In this document: positions 1-9,819 of the stretch, in pieces
Layout: each line of letters starts with the position of its first letter
Numbering within the stretch: position 1 is the stretch's first letter
Assembly: GCA_035772735.1 (NCBI GenBank)
Contig: JASDFA010000007.1
Span: forward strand, 72,330,501-72,394,500
Direction of reading: 5' to 3'
Origin: Datura wrightii
Lineage: Eukaryota; Streptophyta; Magnoliopsida; Solanales; Solanaceae
DNA length: 64,000 nt
The notes under the pieces: generated by a model
What the model was told of the DNA's origin: nothing
The model's database searches: none
The model's input: only the letters and a program-made list of their open reading frames with translations
Position numbers and translations under genes: made by a program

Positions 1-322
1 AAATTGTTTCCAGAAAACTACAAATTTCATGCCACAAAGGAAATATGAAAAAAGTAGTAGTAACATGTGCTTGATACACTAAATCTTCCACAATTAATAA
101 TTTCTTTAATCTCTTGAAAAGTATGTGAAAACTTATTCTCTACATGTAAAATAACTAGTCTTTGTGGAATTTTCACAAACACTTTAACTACATAATACTC
201 AATGCAAAAACGTTTGTCAATTGTTCTTGCCGATGATAAGAGTTTCAAGTAACAAGATGAAAATAATATACTACATTCAAGTATACATGGAAACAAAGGT
301 AGAACCTTACCTGATCAATATG
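1..322. repeat. Direct repeat, copy 1 (cut by window start)
   Basis: Nearly identical to 1956-2278, with only a handful of mismatches over about 320 bp by eye. The match runs to the shared ending cctgatcaatatg and then stops abruptly. The left end lies outside the window. Neither strand gives a recognisable protein; the minus-strand 89-codon ORF has no domain I know. Copy 2 leads into CACTA-type sequence, so this may be an internal part of the same DNA transposon family, but that is inference. Confidence 0.8.
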
Positions 323-328
323 ATCAAT

Positions 329-370
329 AGACAGGTTAACCAAGGCCGCTCATTTTCTACCGGTCAAGAC
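329..370 (+). pseudogene. Patch of Tekay-type integrase sequence (about 42 bp)
   Basis: This stretch matches 3648-3689 inside the Tekay-1 integrase, around the codons for DRLTKAAHF next to the first catalytic aspartate, with only a few differences. It begins six bases after the end of direct-repeat copy 1, and the similarity ends before 375. A patch this short looks like filler DNA copied during end-joining repair rather than an inserted element. Confidence 0.6.
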
Positions 371-841
371 CATAGATTCCCATTCATAAAACTTCATAAA
401 TCATAAGTAGATTTAAACTCAAGTTTTTGTACTTGGTAATCAAATTACTTTGACGAGAAAGTCTAGAGAGTGCACAAGATGAATAATATCATGAAACCTA
501 CATGAAAAGAGAAATGGATAATGATTAAAAACAGTCATAGAAATTTTTAAGATATGTAAATCATCTCATTAAGGATAAAATAAAAATTTCAAAGTTGAAT
601 TATTTCTAAATATGGTGTGGTTTTATTTTATTGGGACAATTTTAAAAAGTTGAATTACTTCTGCTTCATGCCTCAAACTAGCTATGTTTTATTCTTATGT
701 CCACTCTTATATTTTTGGGCAGGCTGTCCTGGTATGTTCAACATGAGAGATAGAGCAAAGTGGGATCCATGGAAGGCTGTTGAAGAAGAAGAAGAGTTTA
801 AAATTATAGCCTGTACGTATGAAGGAAGAAGGGATATATAC
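371..841. other. Unannotated AT-rich stretch
   Basis: No retroelement domain or RNA gene is seen. The part beside 842 would be intron 1 of the transporter remnant on the minus strand, but the next transporter exon cannot be found between 1 and 841. Confidence 0.5.
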
Positions 842-1017
842 CTCTTGAAGAAGAAAGAAAGAGGAACAATGCAGAAGGTGGCAAAAATAGGCTTGTAAGC
901 TGACTGAAACAAAGGATTCATGCCACCATCCATCACTAACGTTGATATTATTATCATTATAGCAAACCCAAATTGCACAATCACCATTGCAACAAAAACC
1001 AATAATTCCTTCCTCAT
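842..1017 (-). pseudogene. Orphan first exon of a UMAMIT/WAT1-related (MtN21-like, EamA) transporter
   Basis: Read on the minus strand from the ATG at 1017, this encodes about 58 residues resembling the start of plant WAT1-related proteins. There is a hydrophobic first helix (MRKELLVFVAMVIVQFGF), a GMNPLFQSAYKPIFAT segment and a second hydrophobic run ending FFFKR. The reading meets a good splice donor, AG|GTATAT at 842/841, about where this family ends its first exon. The frame is open upstream to an ATG at 1095, so a longer N-terminus is possible. Family members are multi-pass membrane exporters of amino acids or auxin-like solutes. No second exon is visible down to position 1, so this is probably a captured or truncated gene fragment. 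It is the only host-gene-like sequence I recognise here. Confidence 0.55.
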
Positions 1018-1164
1018 TTTAATTCTATCAATCACCCAAATTAAACACTTCAATGGAGAATATATATCAGCAACGTACTTTTTAAGTCTCTTCAAATAAG
1101 AACTTAGTATTTATAGGAAGAGAGGAGAAGTGATTTTGGTGTTTGATGATAGGCGCATATATGG

Positions 1165-1168
<4 letters not shown>

Positions 1169-1225
<57 letters not shown>
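1169..1225. repeat. (AT)n microsatellite, about 57 bp
   Basis: Uninterrupted alternating AT. It produces two artificial Tyr-Ile repeat ORFs on opposite strands. It lies just upstream of the transporter exon. Confidence 0.98.
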
Positions 1226-1227
<2 letters not shown>

Positions 1228-1955
1228 ATATCCATATGTGTGGTCACCTACCAAGAGAAGAACACACACATGTGCATATTGTACGTTTGTCATCATAAAA
1301 ATTAATGTTTGAGAAGTGATTTAAATTATTTCCTAAAAACAACACATGTATGTGTAAATATTTTAATGTTTAATCTTGTTGTATTTATGATTTATTGAGC
1401 ATTTCCTTCTAACCAAAAGATAAATGTTTGAGCTATCTTATCTTGGATTGTCCCCGTAGATAATAATTCACTTTTTCTGTTCTAAGTTCAATACTAATCC
1501 AACTACAGTTAAAGATTGACAAAATTAATTTTGTATTTTTTTTAATGCATCAATCAACAAATTAGTTAGTCTTTAACTAAGTGAAAAGAAATATATAATT
1601 TTACTTCACAATTTTTCATTTGACAGTGTCTTATTCAGTTCTATTCTCACAGAGGATCTATTCTTTTGGTAGTGGCAACAATGGGACTTCTTACCACATA
1701 TTAACCAGCAGTTTCAACCCAACTCAAAGAACCATAAACAAGAAAACTACTAGCAATGAACCTTCTATCTTTAGCTTCTACCAATTGAATCTCATACATA
1801 TTGATGATGAATAAATGTCATTATCGTTCATACATTTAGCTTCAACATTAACATGTAAAGCAACAACTACATAAGGTGTTAAACCTAGTCACTAGTACAA
1901 CTAAAGCATTAGATATATATCCAAAATTTACCGAAATATTTAGACCCTAAATCAA
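1226..1955. other. Unannotated AT-rich stretch
   Basis: No recognised domain. A 64-codon ORF at 1620-1814 (+) resembles nothing I know and is probably chance. Confidence 0.5.
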
Positions 1956-2278
1956 AAATTGTATCAAGAAAACTACAAATTTCATGCCACAAAGGAAATA
2001 TGAAAAAAAGTAGTAGTAACATGTGCTTGATACACTAAAGCTTCCACAATTAATAATTTCTTTAATCTCTTGACAAGTATGTGAAAACTTATTCTCTACA
2101 TGTAAAATAACTAGTCTTTGTGGAATTTTCACAAACACTTTAACTACATAATACTCAATGCAAAAAAGTTTGTCAATTGTTCTTGCCGATGATAAGAGTT
2201 TCAAGTAACAAGATGAAAATAATATACTACATTCAAGTATACATGGAAACAAAGGTAGAACCTTACCTGATCAATATG
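1956..2278. repeat. Direct repeat, copy 2
   Basis: Second copy of the 322-bp repeat at the window start, separated by about 1.6 kb holding the transporter exon and the microsatellite. To its right the sequence continues into a region ending at a CACTA terminus, whereas copy 1 continues into an integrase patch. Confidence 0.8.
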
Positions 2279-2924
2279 TATGGTTGCTGGAAATTAGAAA
2301 ATATATAAAGTAGAGATAGAAAGAGGTCGAGAAACAGAGACAAAACATGAGGTAGAGACAACGATAGAAACAGTCACAGAAAAAGTCGTAAAACATGCTA
2401 GAGTTGCTACTGATCGACCTAGGTTTGAAAATCGCAATACAGACAAAACAAAGATAAAAGTGAGGTAGAGAAATAGAGATAAAATGCCAGGTAGAAATTC
2501 CTATATAGATAGAAACAGAGTTGCTGAAATTAGTCGACCTAGGTTTGCTTACCTGGTGAGATTGGAAGACTCTGGTGGTGGAATCGATTAGAACTGCAAT
2601 TAGAACTAGTAGGAAGAAGCAATTAGGTATCAATGCTAAACCAAAAAAGGATTGGGAGGGAACGTTTTCTTATTTTTTCTTTTTTATTAATATTTTGGAG
2701 GGAATAGTTAAATATTGCGGAAAATAATTGGATGGAGGATAAGATTATTAGAATTGCTTTTAATTAGTGATTTTTAGTCATAAATTATTTTATTGTCAGT
2801 AAAAAGATATTTTTTACTGGCTAATATTCATTTGTCACTAATATTTTAAGTTAAAGAATTAATTAGCGGCTATTGTATTATTGCCGTTAAATAGTTGCCA
2901 CTAAAGGCCCATTTTGTAGTAGTG
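2279..2924 (-). mobile_element. CACTA-superfamily DNA transposon, one end
   Basis: The stretch ends at 2912-2924 with TTTTGTAGTAGTG, the reverse complement of the classic plant CACTA terminus CACTACTACAAAA. The adjacent 150 bp carry subterminal motifs typical of the superfamily (variants of GTCACTAA and GCCACTAAAGG). Beyond 2924 the Tekay-1 RNase H coding sequence begins at once, with a likely 3-bp target duplication tta at 2925-2927. The opposite terminus is not found downstream of position 1. A 120-codon minus-strand ORF (2271-2633) inside it is not recognisable as transposase. The inner boundary is uncertain and may include direct-repeat copy 2. Confidence 0.75.
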
Positions 2925-2934
2925 TTATAGTATG

Positions 2935-3120
2935 TGTTCACGTAGAAAGATCTCAATCTACGGCAAAAGAGGAGGTTGGAGCTACTCAAGGACTACGATA
3001 TGAGTGTCCTTTACCATCCGGGTAAGGCTAATATGGTGGCGGATGCTCTTAGTAGACTCTCTATGGCGAGTGTGTCCCATGTGGATGAGGGGAAGAAGGA
3101 GCTGGTGAAAGATGTACATT
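2935..3120 (+). pseudogene. Tekay-1 RNase H C-terminal remnant
   Basis: Encodes the end of the RNase H domain, including the conserved stretch SVLYHPGKANMVADALSRLS, in which the Asp of VADALSR is a family active-site residue. It matches the Tekay-2 copy at 32212-32433. The beginning of the domain is lost at the CACTA junction, and a stop follows at about 3120. Confidence 0.8.
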
Positions 3121-3131
3121 GACTCACAAGG

Positions 3132-3570
3132 TTGGGAGTTAGGTTGGTCGATTCGACCGATGGAGATGTTGTTGTCCAGAATGGATCAGAATCATCCTTG
3201 GTGACTAATGTGAAAGCTAGACAAGATGAGGACCCAATTTTTGTAAAGTTGAAGGAAGACGTTCAAAGTCAGAAGGTGGAGGTCTTCTCCCAAGGGGGAG
3301 ATGGTGTGCTTCGGTACCAGGGTCACCTTTGTGTTTCAGATATTGATGATTTAAGGAGCCGGATGTTGCATGAGGCTCACGGATCTAGGTATTCTATCCA
3401 TCCGGGTGCCACCAAGATGTATCATGATTTATAGGAAATCTATTGGTGGAATGGCATGAAGAAGGATATTGTGGAATTCGTAGCCAAGTGTCTGAACTGT
3501 AAGTAAGTAAAGGTTGAGCATCAAAGGCCGAGAGGCATGCTTTAGGATATCAACCTTCCCACCTGGAAGT
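3132..3570 (+). pseudogene. Tekay-1 integrase N-terminal HHCC region
   Basis: Linker plus zinc-binding domain. The histidines lie in EAHGSRYSIHPGATKMYHDL and the cysteines follow in AKCLNCK. Three nonsense codons break it: TAG at about 3433, TAA just after LNCK, and TAG in the RGML segment. Neighbouring copies have sense codons there. The domain normally binds Zn and helps the integrase tetramer bind LTR ends. Confidence 0.8.
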
Positions 3571-4080
3571 TGGAAGAAATTAACATGGATTTCATAACAG
3601 AATTACCTCGTGCTCACCGACAATATAACTCTATTTGGGTGGTGGTAGACAGGTTAACCAAGGCTGCTCATTTTCTACCAGTCAAGACTACGGACTCGGC
3701 AGAGGATTATGCCAAACTATATACTCGGGAGTTAATGCGATTGCATGGAGTGCCCTTATCCATCATTTCAGACAGAGGTACTCTATTTACCTCTCAATTT
3801 TGGAGGTCATTTCAAAAAGGGCTTGGTACTCAGGTTAAACTCAGCACAACATTTAACCTGCAAATGGATGGTCAAGCGGAGCAGACTATCCATACTCTCG
3901 AAGACATGTTGAGAGCATGTGTGATGGACTTCAAAGGTAGTTGGGATGATCACTTGCCTCTGATCGAGTTTGCTTAGAATAACAACTATCACTCCAGCAT
4001 TGAGATTGCACCATTCAAGGCTCTCTATGGGCGGAGATGTAGATCCCTCATTGAATGGTTTGAGGTTGGTGAGGAAGCTA
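3570..4080 (+). pseudogene. Tekay-1 integrase catalytic core (rve)
   Basis: The RNase H-fold integrase core. The catalytic residues are still in place: Asp in WVVVDRLTKAAHF, Asp in SIISDRGTLFTS, and Glu in DGQAEQTIHTLEDML. Integrases of this family join LTR cDNA ends to host DNA. A stop at about 3977 (IEFA-stop) separates it from the C-terminal region, so it is not translatable as one protein. Confidence 0.85.
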
Positions 4081-4650
4081 TGATAGGGTCAGATTCGGTT
4101 CATGAGGCTATGGAGAAAGTCCAATTGATAAGAGACAGGCTGAAAACCGCTCAAAGTCGCCAAAAGTCCTATGCCAATGTAAGAAGGAGAGAATTAGAAT
4201 TTGAGGTAGATGATTGGGTGTTTCTGAAGGTGTCTCCCGTGAAGGGAGTGACGCAGTCTGGAAAGAAAGAAAAACATAGTCCTCTCTACGTTGGCCCCTA
4301 CAGGATTATGAGAAGAGTTGGCAAGGTGGCATATGAGTTGGAGTTGCCGTCAGAGTTATCTTCCGTGCGTCCTGTGTTTTATGTATCGCTCTTGAAGAAA
4401 TTCTTGGGTGATCTAGCTCTAGTTGTCCCGGTGGATTGTGTTGGTGTGATAGACAACATTAGCTATGAGGAGGTTCTGGTGGAAATATTGGATCGTCAGG
4501 TTTGAAGGCTAAGGAACAAGGAAGTAGCTTCAGTTAAAGTGTTATGTAGGAATCAACATGTTGAAGGAGCTATGTGGGAAGCCAAAGTGGATATGATGGC
4601 TAGATACCCACATTTATTCTCTACCAGCTCAGTTCCAACTAGAGGTATCA
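4080..4650 (+). pseudogene. Tekay-1 integrase C-terminal domain and degenerate chromodomain
   Basis: Begins with the GPY/F-like DNA-binding module (ELEFEVDDWVFLKVSP, YVGPYRIMRRVGK, HPVF-type segment as RPVFYVSLLKK). It then passes an in-frame TGA at about 4504 into the chromodomain-like tail (EVASVKVLCRNQHVEGAMWE, ARYPHLFS). The tail is diagnostic of the Del/Tekay chromovirus branch, where it is thought to guide insertion toward heterochromatin. Length and order match Tekay-2 30678-31142. Confidence 0.8.
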
Positions 4651-4872
4651 GCTTTTCCCTAAAACTCTATTTAGTTTTCATGTTCCGTTCAGGTGGTCAA
4701 GTTTTATTTTATGTATATGGATGTGTATGTGAATCATGAAATTAGTTCATCTATATGGTTTGAATCGGAGATAGTTATTCCGTCAGTTTTCAATTTGAAT
4801 GATTAGTATTTGAGTGAAATGGTTGCATGTCCCTGTTTTCTACTTGTTTCCAACATTTGAGGGAAAATGTTC

Positions 4873-4887
4873 ATAAGGGGGAGATAC
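4873..4887 (+). promoter_or_regulatory. Tekay-1 polypurine tract
   Basis: The purine run ATAAGGGGGAGATAC lies immediately before the LTR start TGTAATACC. In this lineage it primes plus-strand cDNA synthesis. The same AAGGGGGAGATAT motif precedes the 3' LTRs of Tekay-2 and Tekay-3. Confidence 0.85.
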
Positions 4888-7185
4888 TGTAATACCCTGA
4901 AAGTGCCTAAGATTAGTCCCAGGATCAGAAATGGAAGTTGGCTAAAAACTGGAAAAAAATGTTGTAGGGCGGACGACCCAACGGATCATTGGTCCAAACA
5001 ACGACCCGCGGGAAGAAGTCGTGGGAAGTGTAGGTCTGGTGATAGTGGAAGCAACTAGTGATGTAATGACTCGTTGTGGGAATAATGAGTCATCGTTTGT
5101 AACTGTAGTGGGTACTGGACTTCAGCATTAGGGGATGTAACGGGTTATCCCACAACCCATTGTGAGATGTAATGGGTCGTGGTCACAAGTTGTTGTATGG
5201 GATGTCAATATTTTCCAAAGGACCTAATGGAAGGCAACCACGACTCATTGGATGAAGTAACAAGTCGTGGTGAGGCTCGTTGTGAGGAGAATTGTAGGAT
5301 ATGCAGAAGGAAGTAACGATCAAATCAACGACCCGTTGGATAAAAGGACAACTCATCCTGTAGAGTCGTGGGTTGAATCTGAGATCAAGGTTTTGGTAGT
5401 GCAGATGATTGACGAATACCACTAGTCATGGTATCCTCCAATGACTCGTTGGTACGCCCGTTAGTACACCCAATGCGGATTTTTTAGGGTTTCTCATTAA
5501 GGGTATTTTCATCATTCCTAATCTCTAAGGTCCTAAACTACATCGCTTTATGTTATTTTCTGAGTGTATTAAGATAGATTATTCCCTTTTAGCCAATTCA
5601 TTCTCATGCATGCAAAGTTAGAAAAGTTTAGATGTGATCAAGCGAGTCTTCAAGGTGTTCTTCATCAATTATCCTTTGGGCTTTCAAGGAGTGTTGAGAT
5701 TTGATTCTTTCCAGGTATGTAGGGTTATGAATGGGTGTTTTCATTCACACCAATGCCCAATCTCTCCTAATTCATGAAATTTGATCAAAAATCTTATGGG
5801 GTTTTAACTTAAATCTTGTGGAATTCTAATGATCTCTTAATGGATTATCATATTTCGTGATTTACATCATATTTTAGGAATTATGATCAGATTCTAGAAC
5901 TATTTTGATTATAAAATTACTGATTTCAATTTCTACTAAATTAATCCCAATTATGCACATTCTATGATGAATCGAGTGATCATCTTTACTTTAATTATTG
6001 ATATTCATAAACCCATCATGATTTATGATCTGAAATATGGATTTAGTCAAATATCCATTATGATTTGATGATTTGCAAAGTATATGTATGATCTACAAGT
6101 TTGCATGAATCTTATGATTTACGAATTATGTTTTTGGCCGACTCACAGGCCTTAGCCTCATGGCTAGTTCACGAATTTACAAGCATGTTTATGATTATCA
6201 TGATTAAACTAGCCCATGAATCTCATGCATAATATACTATGAGCACTATATGTTTGGGGAGTAGTATTTAACACCGAGTAGGTTCGGGGTCTAGGTTCTA
6301 TCCTGGATCTCGTAACTACGTGCCACCGTAGGACATGATGCGACCTCCCTTGTGACTATCCCTTGTCTCAAATAGTCCCTTTTTATGCTGATATCATGCT
6401 TTTCATGGTTCAACCCTTGGCAAGGTACAAATTCCCTCCTTACTAGGGTTACAGGTCGGGCTACATGTGTGCTCATATGGGGTATGTCGGTTATGAGAAT
6501 CTCCCACTGTTCCTCATGATTTATGCATGTTATGATTATGTATATTGGCTCAAGTCATGTTCAATAAAGCTTTTCTCTTATGATTATGATTACGAAGGTA
6601 TTATGAATGTTTTGAAAACCTTTAGCCTTAAGTTCTCATATGCTATTTATGTTATGAGCATGTTGTCCTACTCTTATGATCATTTATGAACTTTTATATA
6701 TTTTATATGTCTGTTTTACTTGCCTTGCATACTTGGTACATTCTACATATTGACTACATACTTTCTATGTTGTATCGTTTCATGATATAGGACTCGGCTT
6801 CAGGCTCATCCCCGTCAATTGTCCCTTTCAGTGTTAGCTATCAGCCCTTTTGGTGAGTCCTCATGTTCCGAGGGCCATATGTACAGACAGTGATGTTTCT
6901 TTGTTTTAGTTTTTACCGGGTTAGTTGGGGATGTTGTTCCATCAACCCATCTAATATGATAGAGGCTTTCAAACTAATTGTAGTACTCAGCTGATATGTA
7001 ATTCAAGTATGTTCCACTTATCATGCTATGTTATGTTTATGTTCATGTTTTAGCTATATCGTATATTCTGTATTCCTTTTTAACTGATATGAAGTTAGGT
7101 GAATGTTCATGCCATGGGTCGACTTGGAGTCTCTCAGAGCTTCTTGTCCCGTGTCCCAATCTGGGCCTGCGTTCGAGTCGTGATA
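4888..7185 (+). repeat. Tekay-1 3' LTR (about 2.3 kb)
   Basis: Starts TGTAATACC and ends near GTCGTGATA. Both ends were placed by alignment to the Tekay-2 LTRs (TGTTATACC... and ...GTCGTGACA), allowing for point decay. It includes a shared terminal segment (catgccatgggtcgacttggag at about 7111-7132, split here as a landmark), a conserved AG|GTATGTAGGG site near 5715, and a motif cluster near its start. No ORF of interest; the ORFs within it are chance. Confidence 0.8.
4966..5460 (+). promoter_or_regulatory. Cluster of ACGACTCGT-like pseudo-palindromes in the Tekay-1 LTR
   Basis: About 80-570 bp from the LTR start there are more than ten degenerate copies of a short motif around ACGACTCGTTGG and its reverse complement (for example cgactcattgg, aacgacccgttgg, gagtcgtggg, atgactcgttgg). 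The position corresponds to U3. Equivalent clusters occur in the other Tekay LTRs of this subfamily. Function is unknown; U3 placement suggests transcriptional control or a silencing target. Confidence 0.6.
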
Positions 7186-7479
7186 TTGGTCCTCATCATT
7201 ACCTAACTCTGGTGAAACATTCAGAGCAAGTGTATCTAGTGATGCCACCCTATTTGATGGAATGGGTGACACCTCAATTCTCCTGCTACCAAGAGCCAAG
7301 TATTCCTCTTCATCCTCGTGCACCAAGCGGGACCTTTGTATGTCCCGAACTTGCCTCCTTAGGGTAAAGATCTTTTGTGTCCTAATTTTCTATAATCATG
7401 CACTAATTTGTTAGAACATAGATTCAGGTTTCAGGGAAACAACAGAGAATAAGTGTAGGATGGCTGAAGGGATGGTCCC

Positions 7480-7690
7480 TATCTTCAAAGGACAGATGGT
7501 ACCTTGTATTGTCAATTGAACCCAATAATTTCACTTCTCTGTTTCAATGTATGGTTCAAGGTACGGACCGTCCTTAGAAAGGACACTCCATCCCTTGAGT
7601 CACACTTTGGCTCATAGAAATGAGGCTTACAGGCTCAGCTGACGAAATGACAGACGGTGCATCTTTGTGAAAGATGGTCCATCAATTCTT
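7480..7690 (-). promoter_or_regulatory. Athila-A spacer motif cluster 2 (ACGGACCGTCC type)
   Basis: Contains tacggaccgtccttag followed by aaaggacactcc, and further variants (ggatggtccc, gacggtgcat, gatggtccatc). The core ACGG-A-CCGT is an odd-length inverted repeat. The same core is found in the element's own LTR at 14459-14680. Confidence 0.6.
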
Positions 7691-8267
7691 CCATCTTTTG
7701 GTGTACTAGGTTAATAATCATGTAACCATATAAACACACAATCCTAAGCCCAATCCCATCAATCTAGGATCAAAATCCCATGCTCTTCCCCCTCCCCCCG
7801 AATTTGTTTCCCAGTCAAGGTGTACATAACCCACTGCAATATTAAATGCAAGCATCAATTAAGCATGAAATCAAATACACAAGTGAAGAACTTTACCAAA
7901 TTAAGTGTGTGTTGATAAAGTGTTGTGAGACGATTGACTTGGGTGAGAAACCCTAGGCTTTCATGTCTCTTTTTGTACGGGTGAGATGCGTGTGTAGACA
8001 AGCAAGAGTGTGAAGCTTGAATGAGAAATAATGGAGGAACTCTTTCAATAGAGAAGAAGAGGGAAAAGATGCAGAAGAAGATGGGAAGAGGGTCTGTGTA
8101 ATGTCGAACACTGTACTGCCAAGAAAACCCATTTCCCTTTTCTAAAAACACTTGGGTTGGGTCAGTCAAGCCCTTGGATATCTAATTAAAGGGCGACTCG
8201 ACACACTCATTTAATACCTGACCCAGAATTTAAGCTTCCACAGGGGCCCATTGATTTTTCCTCTTTA

Positions 8268-8410
8268 ATGACCAGAGACGGGCCAAAAGATGTTTCGTCG
8301 GGGCATAGAATGGTCTGTACATTGGACCGTCTCTTGCCACTTTCCCTTCTAGTCCTAGGTGCAACAAATGGAAATACATGTGGCCCGTCCTTTGAAAGGA
8401 CTATCTGCCT
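8268..8410 (-). promoter_or_regulatory. Athila-A spacer motif cluster 1
   Basis: Variants include ttggaccgtctcttgcc and gtggcccgtcctttgaaagg. They match the LTR-type motif of the same element and lie just upstream (minus strand) of the CT-rich leader. Confidence 0.55.
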
Positions 8411-8509
8411 GTTCAACAGTCATTTGCACACCAAAAATCTTCCTTTCTATTTTGGACCACTTTCCTCTAAATTTCTAAGGGTGCCTGCATCCACCAACAC
8501 CGATTAGTC

Positions 8510-8645
8510 AAAAAATGCTTGGTTTTCCTCCCAAGTAGTACTTGATTTAACGTCGTAGAAATACTACACAAGGTGTAGTATCCCTTGGGTTGCCTCCCAA
8601 TATGTTCATGATTTAACATCATGGTATGACATAAGATACCTGATC
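8510..8645 (-). repeat. Conserved post-integrase Athila block, tandemly duplicated
   Basis: On the minus strand two imperfect copies of a block of the form ACGTTAAATCA...TTGGGAGGCAACCC follow each other. A single copy occurs right after the Athila-D integrase (61055-61090), and a diverged one right after the Athila-C protease (about 25773-25803). It therefore marks the point where pol normally ends. Confidence 0.65.
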
Positions 8646-8769
8646 ATGGCTTTGGTGAACTGTCCTTAGGATGGGACTTCCTCACCCACTTCCTACCTTT
8701 GATTCCATCGAAGCATTACTTCACCTATCCGAATATGTCCTTCTTTCTTTTTGATGAGTCATCCATAGT

Positions 8770-9225
8770 ATGCACAGCTACCCCTTCCAACTTCATGCCA
8801 ATATTGACCATGCAAATGTCCCTAACTCATATGGACAACGAGTGGCCTCTTCCAACTTTGAAGGTGATACTCTAATTCTTAACACGAAACATGATCTCGT
8901 GCTTTTCAGAATCTATCAATGCTCTCCCAATAACAAAGAATGGTCTCCCAAGGATGATTGATATGTCTCTATCAACATCACAGTCAAGAACTACAAATTC
9001 TTCCGGTAACACAAATTTTCTAACTTTGATGAGCACATCTTCTACCATCCACACTAGAATCTTAATGGATTTGTTGGCCATCTTGAATCGAATGGAAGTG
9101 GTCTTCAACATAGACAACCCAAACTGCTTGTAAATGGCCAAAGGCATTAGGTTAATTCTTGCCACATTATCACAAAGAGTATGCAAACAATCACATCTAC
9201 CAATCCGGCTAGGCACAGTAAACTC
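8770..9225 (-). pseudogene. Athila-A aspartic protease domain
   Basis: The minus-strand ORF from 9216 encodes the Athila-type retropepsin: CDNVARINLMPLAIYKQFGL, with the catalytic Asp kept but the Gly of the usual D-x-G-A changed to Val, then a flap-like MANKSIKILVWMVEDVLIKV and the C-terminal ILGRPFFVIGRALID. This protease family cleaves Gag-Pol. Downstream the sequence passes into the post-integrase spacer without any RT, the same arrangement as in Athila-C. Confidence 0.8.
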
Positions 9226-9559
9226 CCCGAGGTCACCTTTCTTCTCAACACATGTGCCTCATATGATGACACTCACTGTATGGTTCATTAGAATTATGTC
9301 CTCTTTGTCTCTAGGAAACTTTGTAGTAAATAGCATCTTCAAGTATTTAGCAAACCTCGACATCTCTTTGATGGCATCAATGAACGGGACCTGGAGTGTT
9401 TCCTCTTGAAGCCTCTCAATATGCTTTGCCACTTTTGCATCAAGGGCGTGTTGAGAAATTCTTTAAGGAAATGAGGGAACAAGTGGAGGAATGTATTTTG
9501 CAATGTCTTCCACTACTCCCTTGGCCTTTCCCCTCACTTTCAAGGCAATTGACACATTA

Positions 9560-9813
9560 TTTCAAATTTCTTCACATTGTGGCTTTGTGGATCCACCGTC
9601 AATTATCTCATCAACACAAGGCTTTTTGGGTCTCTCTTCTAGGTCATCCAAGTCAATCACAACTTCATAATTTTCCTCCACCATACCATCTTCAACCTCC
9701 ACACAAATAGGTTGCATAATCTTCTCGCTCCTAGTGACAATGGCAATACATTGAGCATTAGAAGATCCCATATGTCATTTCAGATTTACCACTGTGTCAC
9801 TAGGAAGATGGCC
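9560..9813 (-). pseudogene. Athila-A gag-protease linker
   Basis: Carries the conserved Athila linker: GHLPSDTVV near 9810-9780, followed after a stop by CIAIVTRSEK and an acidic stretch. The reading frame is cut at 9814-9819 by the solo LTR and resumes on its other side near 12075. Confidence 0.7.
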
Positions 9814-9819
9814 TTTAAA

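Larger units (their letters stand above)
2928..7185 (+). mobile_element. Tekay-1: 3' half of a Del/Tekay-lineage Ty3/gypsy chromovirus
   Basis: Runs from within RNase H through integrase and a chromodomain-like tail to a polypurine tract and a 3' LTR. Everything 5' of RNase H is absent because the CACTA end cuts in at 2924. It is homologous throughout to the complete Tekay-2 on the other strand (28209-37736). The 3' LTR end abuts Athila-A sequence, so Tekay-1 probably inserted into that element. Confidence 0.85.
7186..8505 (-). other. Athila-A spacer between protease and ORF3 (non-coding), with two motif clusters
   Basis: Read on the minus strand, this holds a first cluster of GGACCGTC-like motifs (8410-8268), then a CT-rich leader (about 8150-7980), then a second cluster (7690-7480), then an open acidic segment near 7326-7190 (for example HEDEEEYLAL) that may be the start of ORF3 but is not recognised. 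The same order is seen in Athila-C and Athila-D. Frames with ORFs of about 100 codons here carry no known domain. Confidence 0.6.

Noticed and set aside
617..898. 93-codon plus-strand ORF opposite the transporter exon
   Set aside because: Shadow of the minus-strand exon; no domain.
1111..1312. Overlapping Tyr-Ile repeat ORFs on both strands
   Set aside because: They are translations of the (AT)n microsatellite.
7023..7367. 114-codon plus-strand ORF crossing the Tekay-1 LTR end
   Set aside because: It runs across the LTR boundary into Athila spacer and has no homology pattern.
7855..8169. 104-codon minus-strand ORF
   Set aside because: Lies in the CT-rich leader of the Athila-A spacer; its Phe/Ser-rich translation reflects base composition.
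8268..8507. Paired ORFs on both strands over the spacer
   Set aside because: Non-coding motif cluster; no conserved protein.
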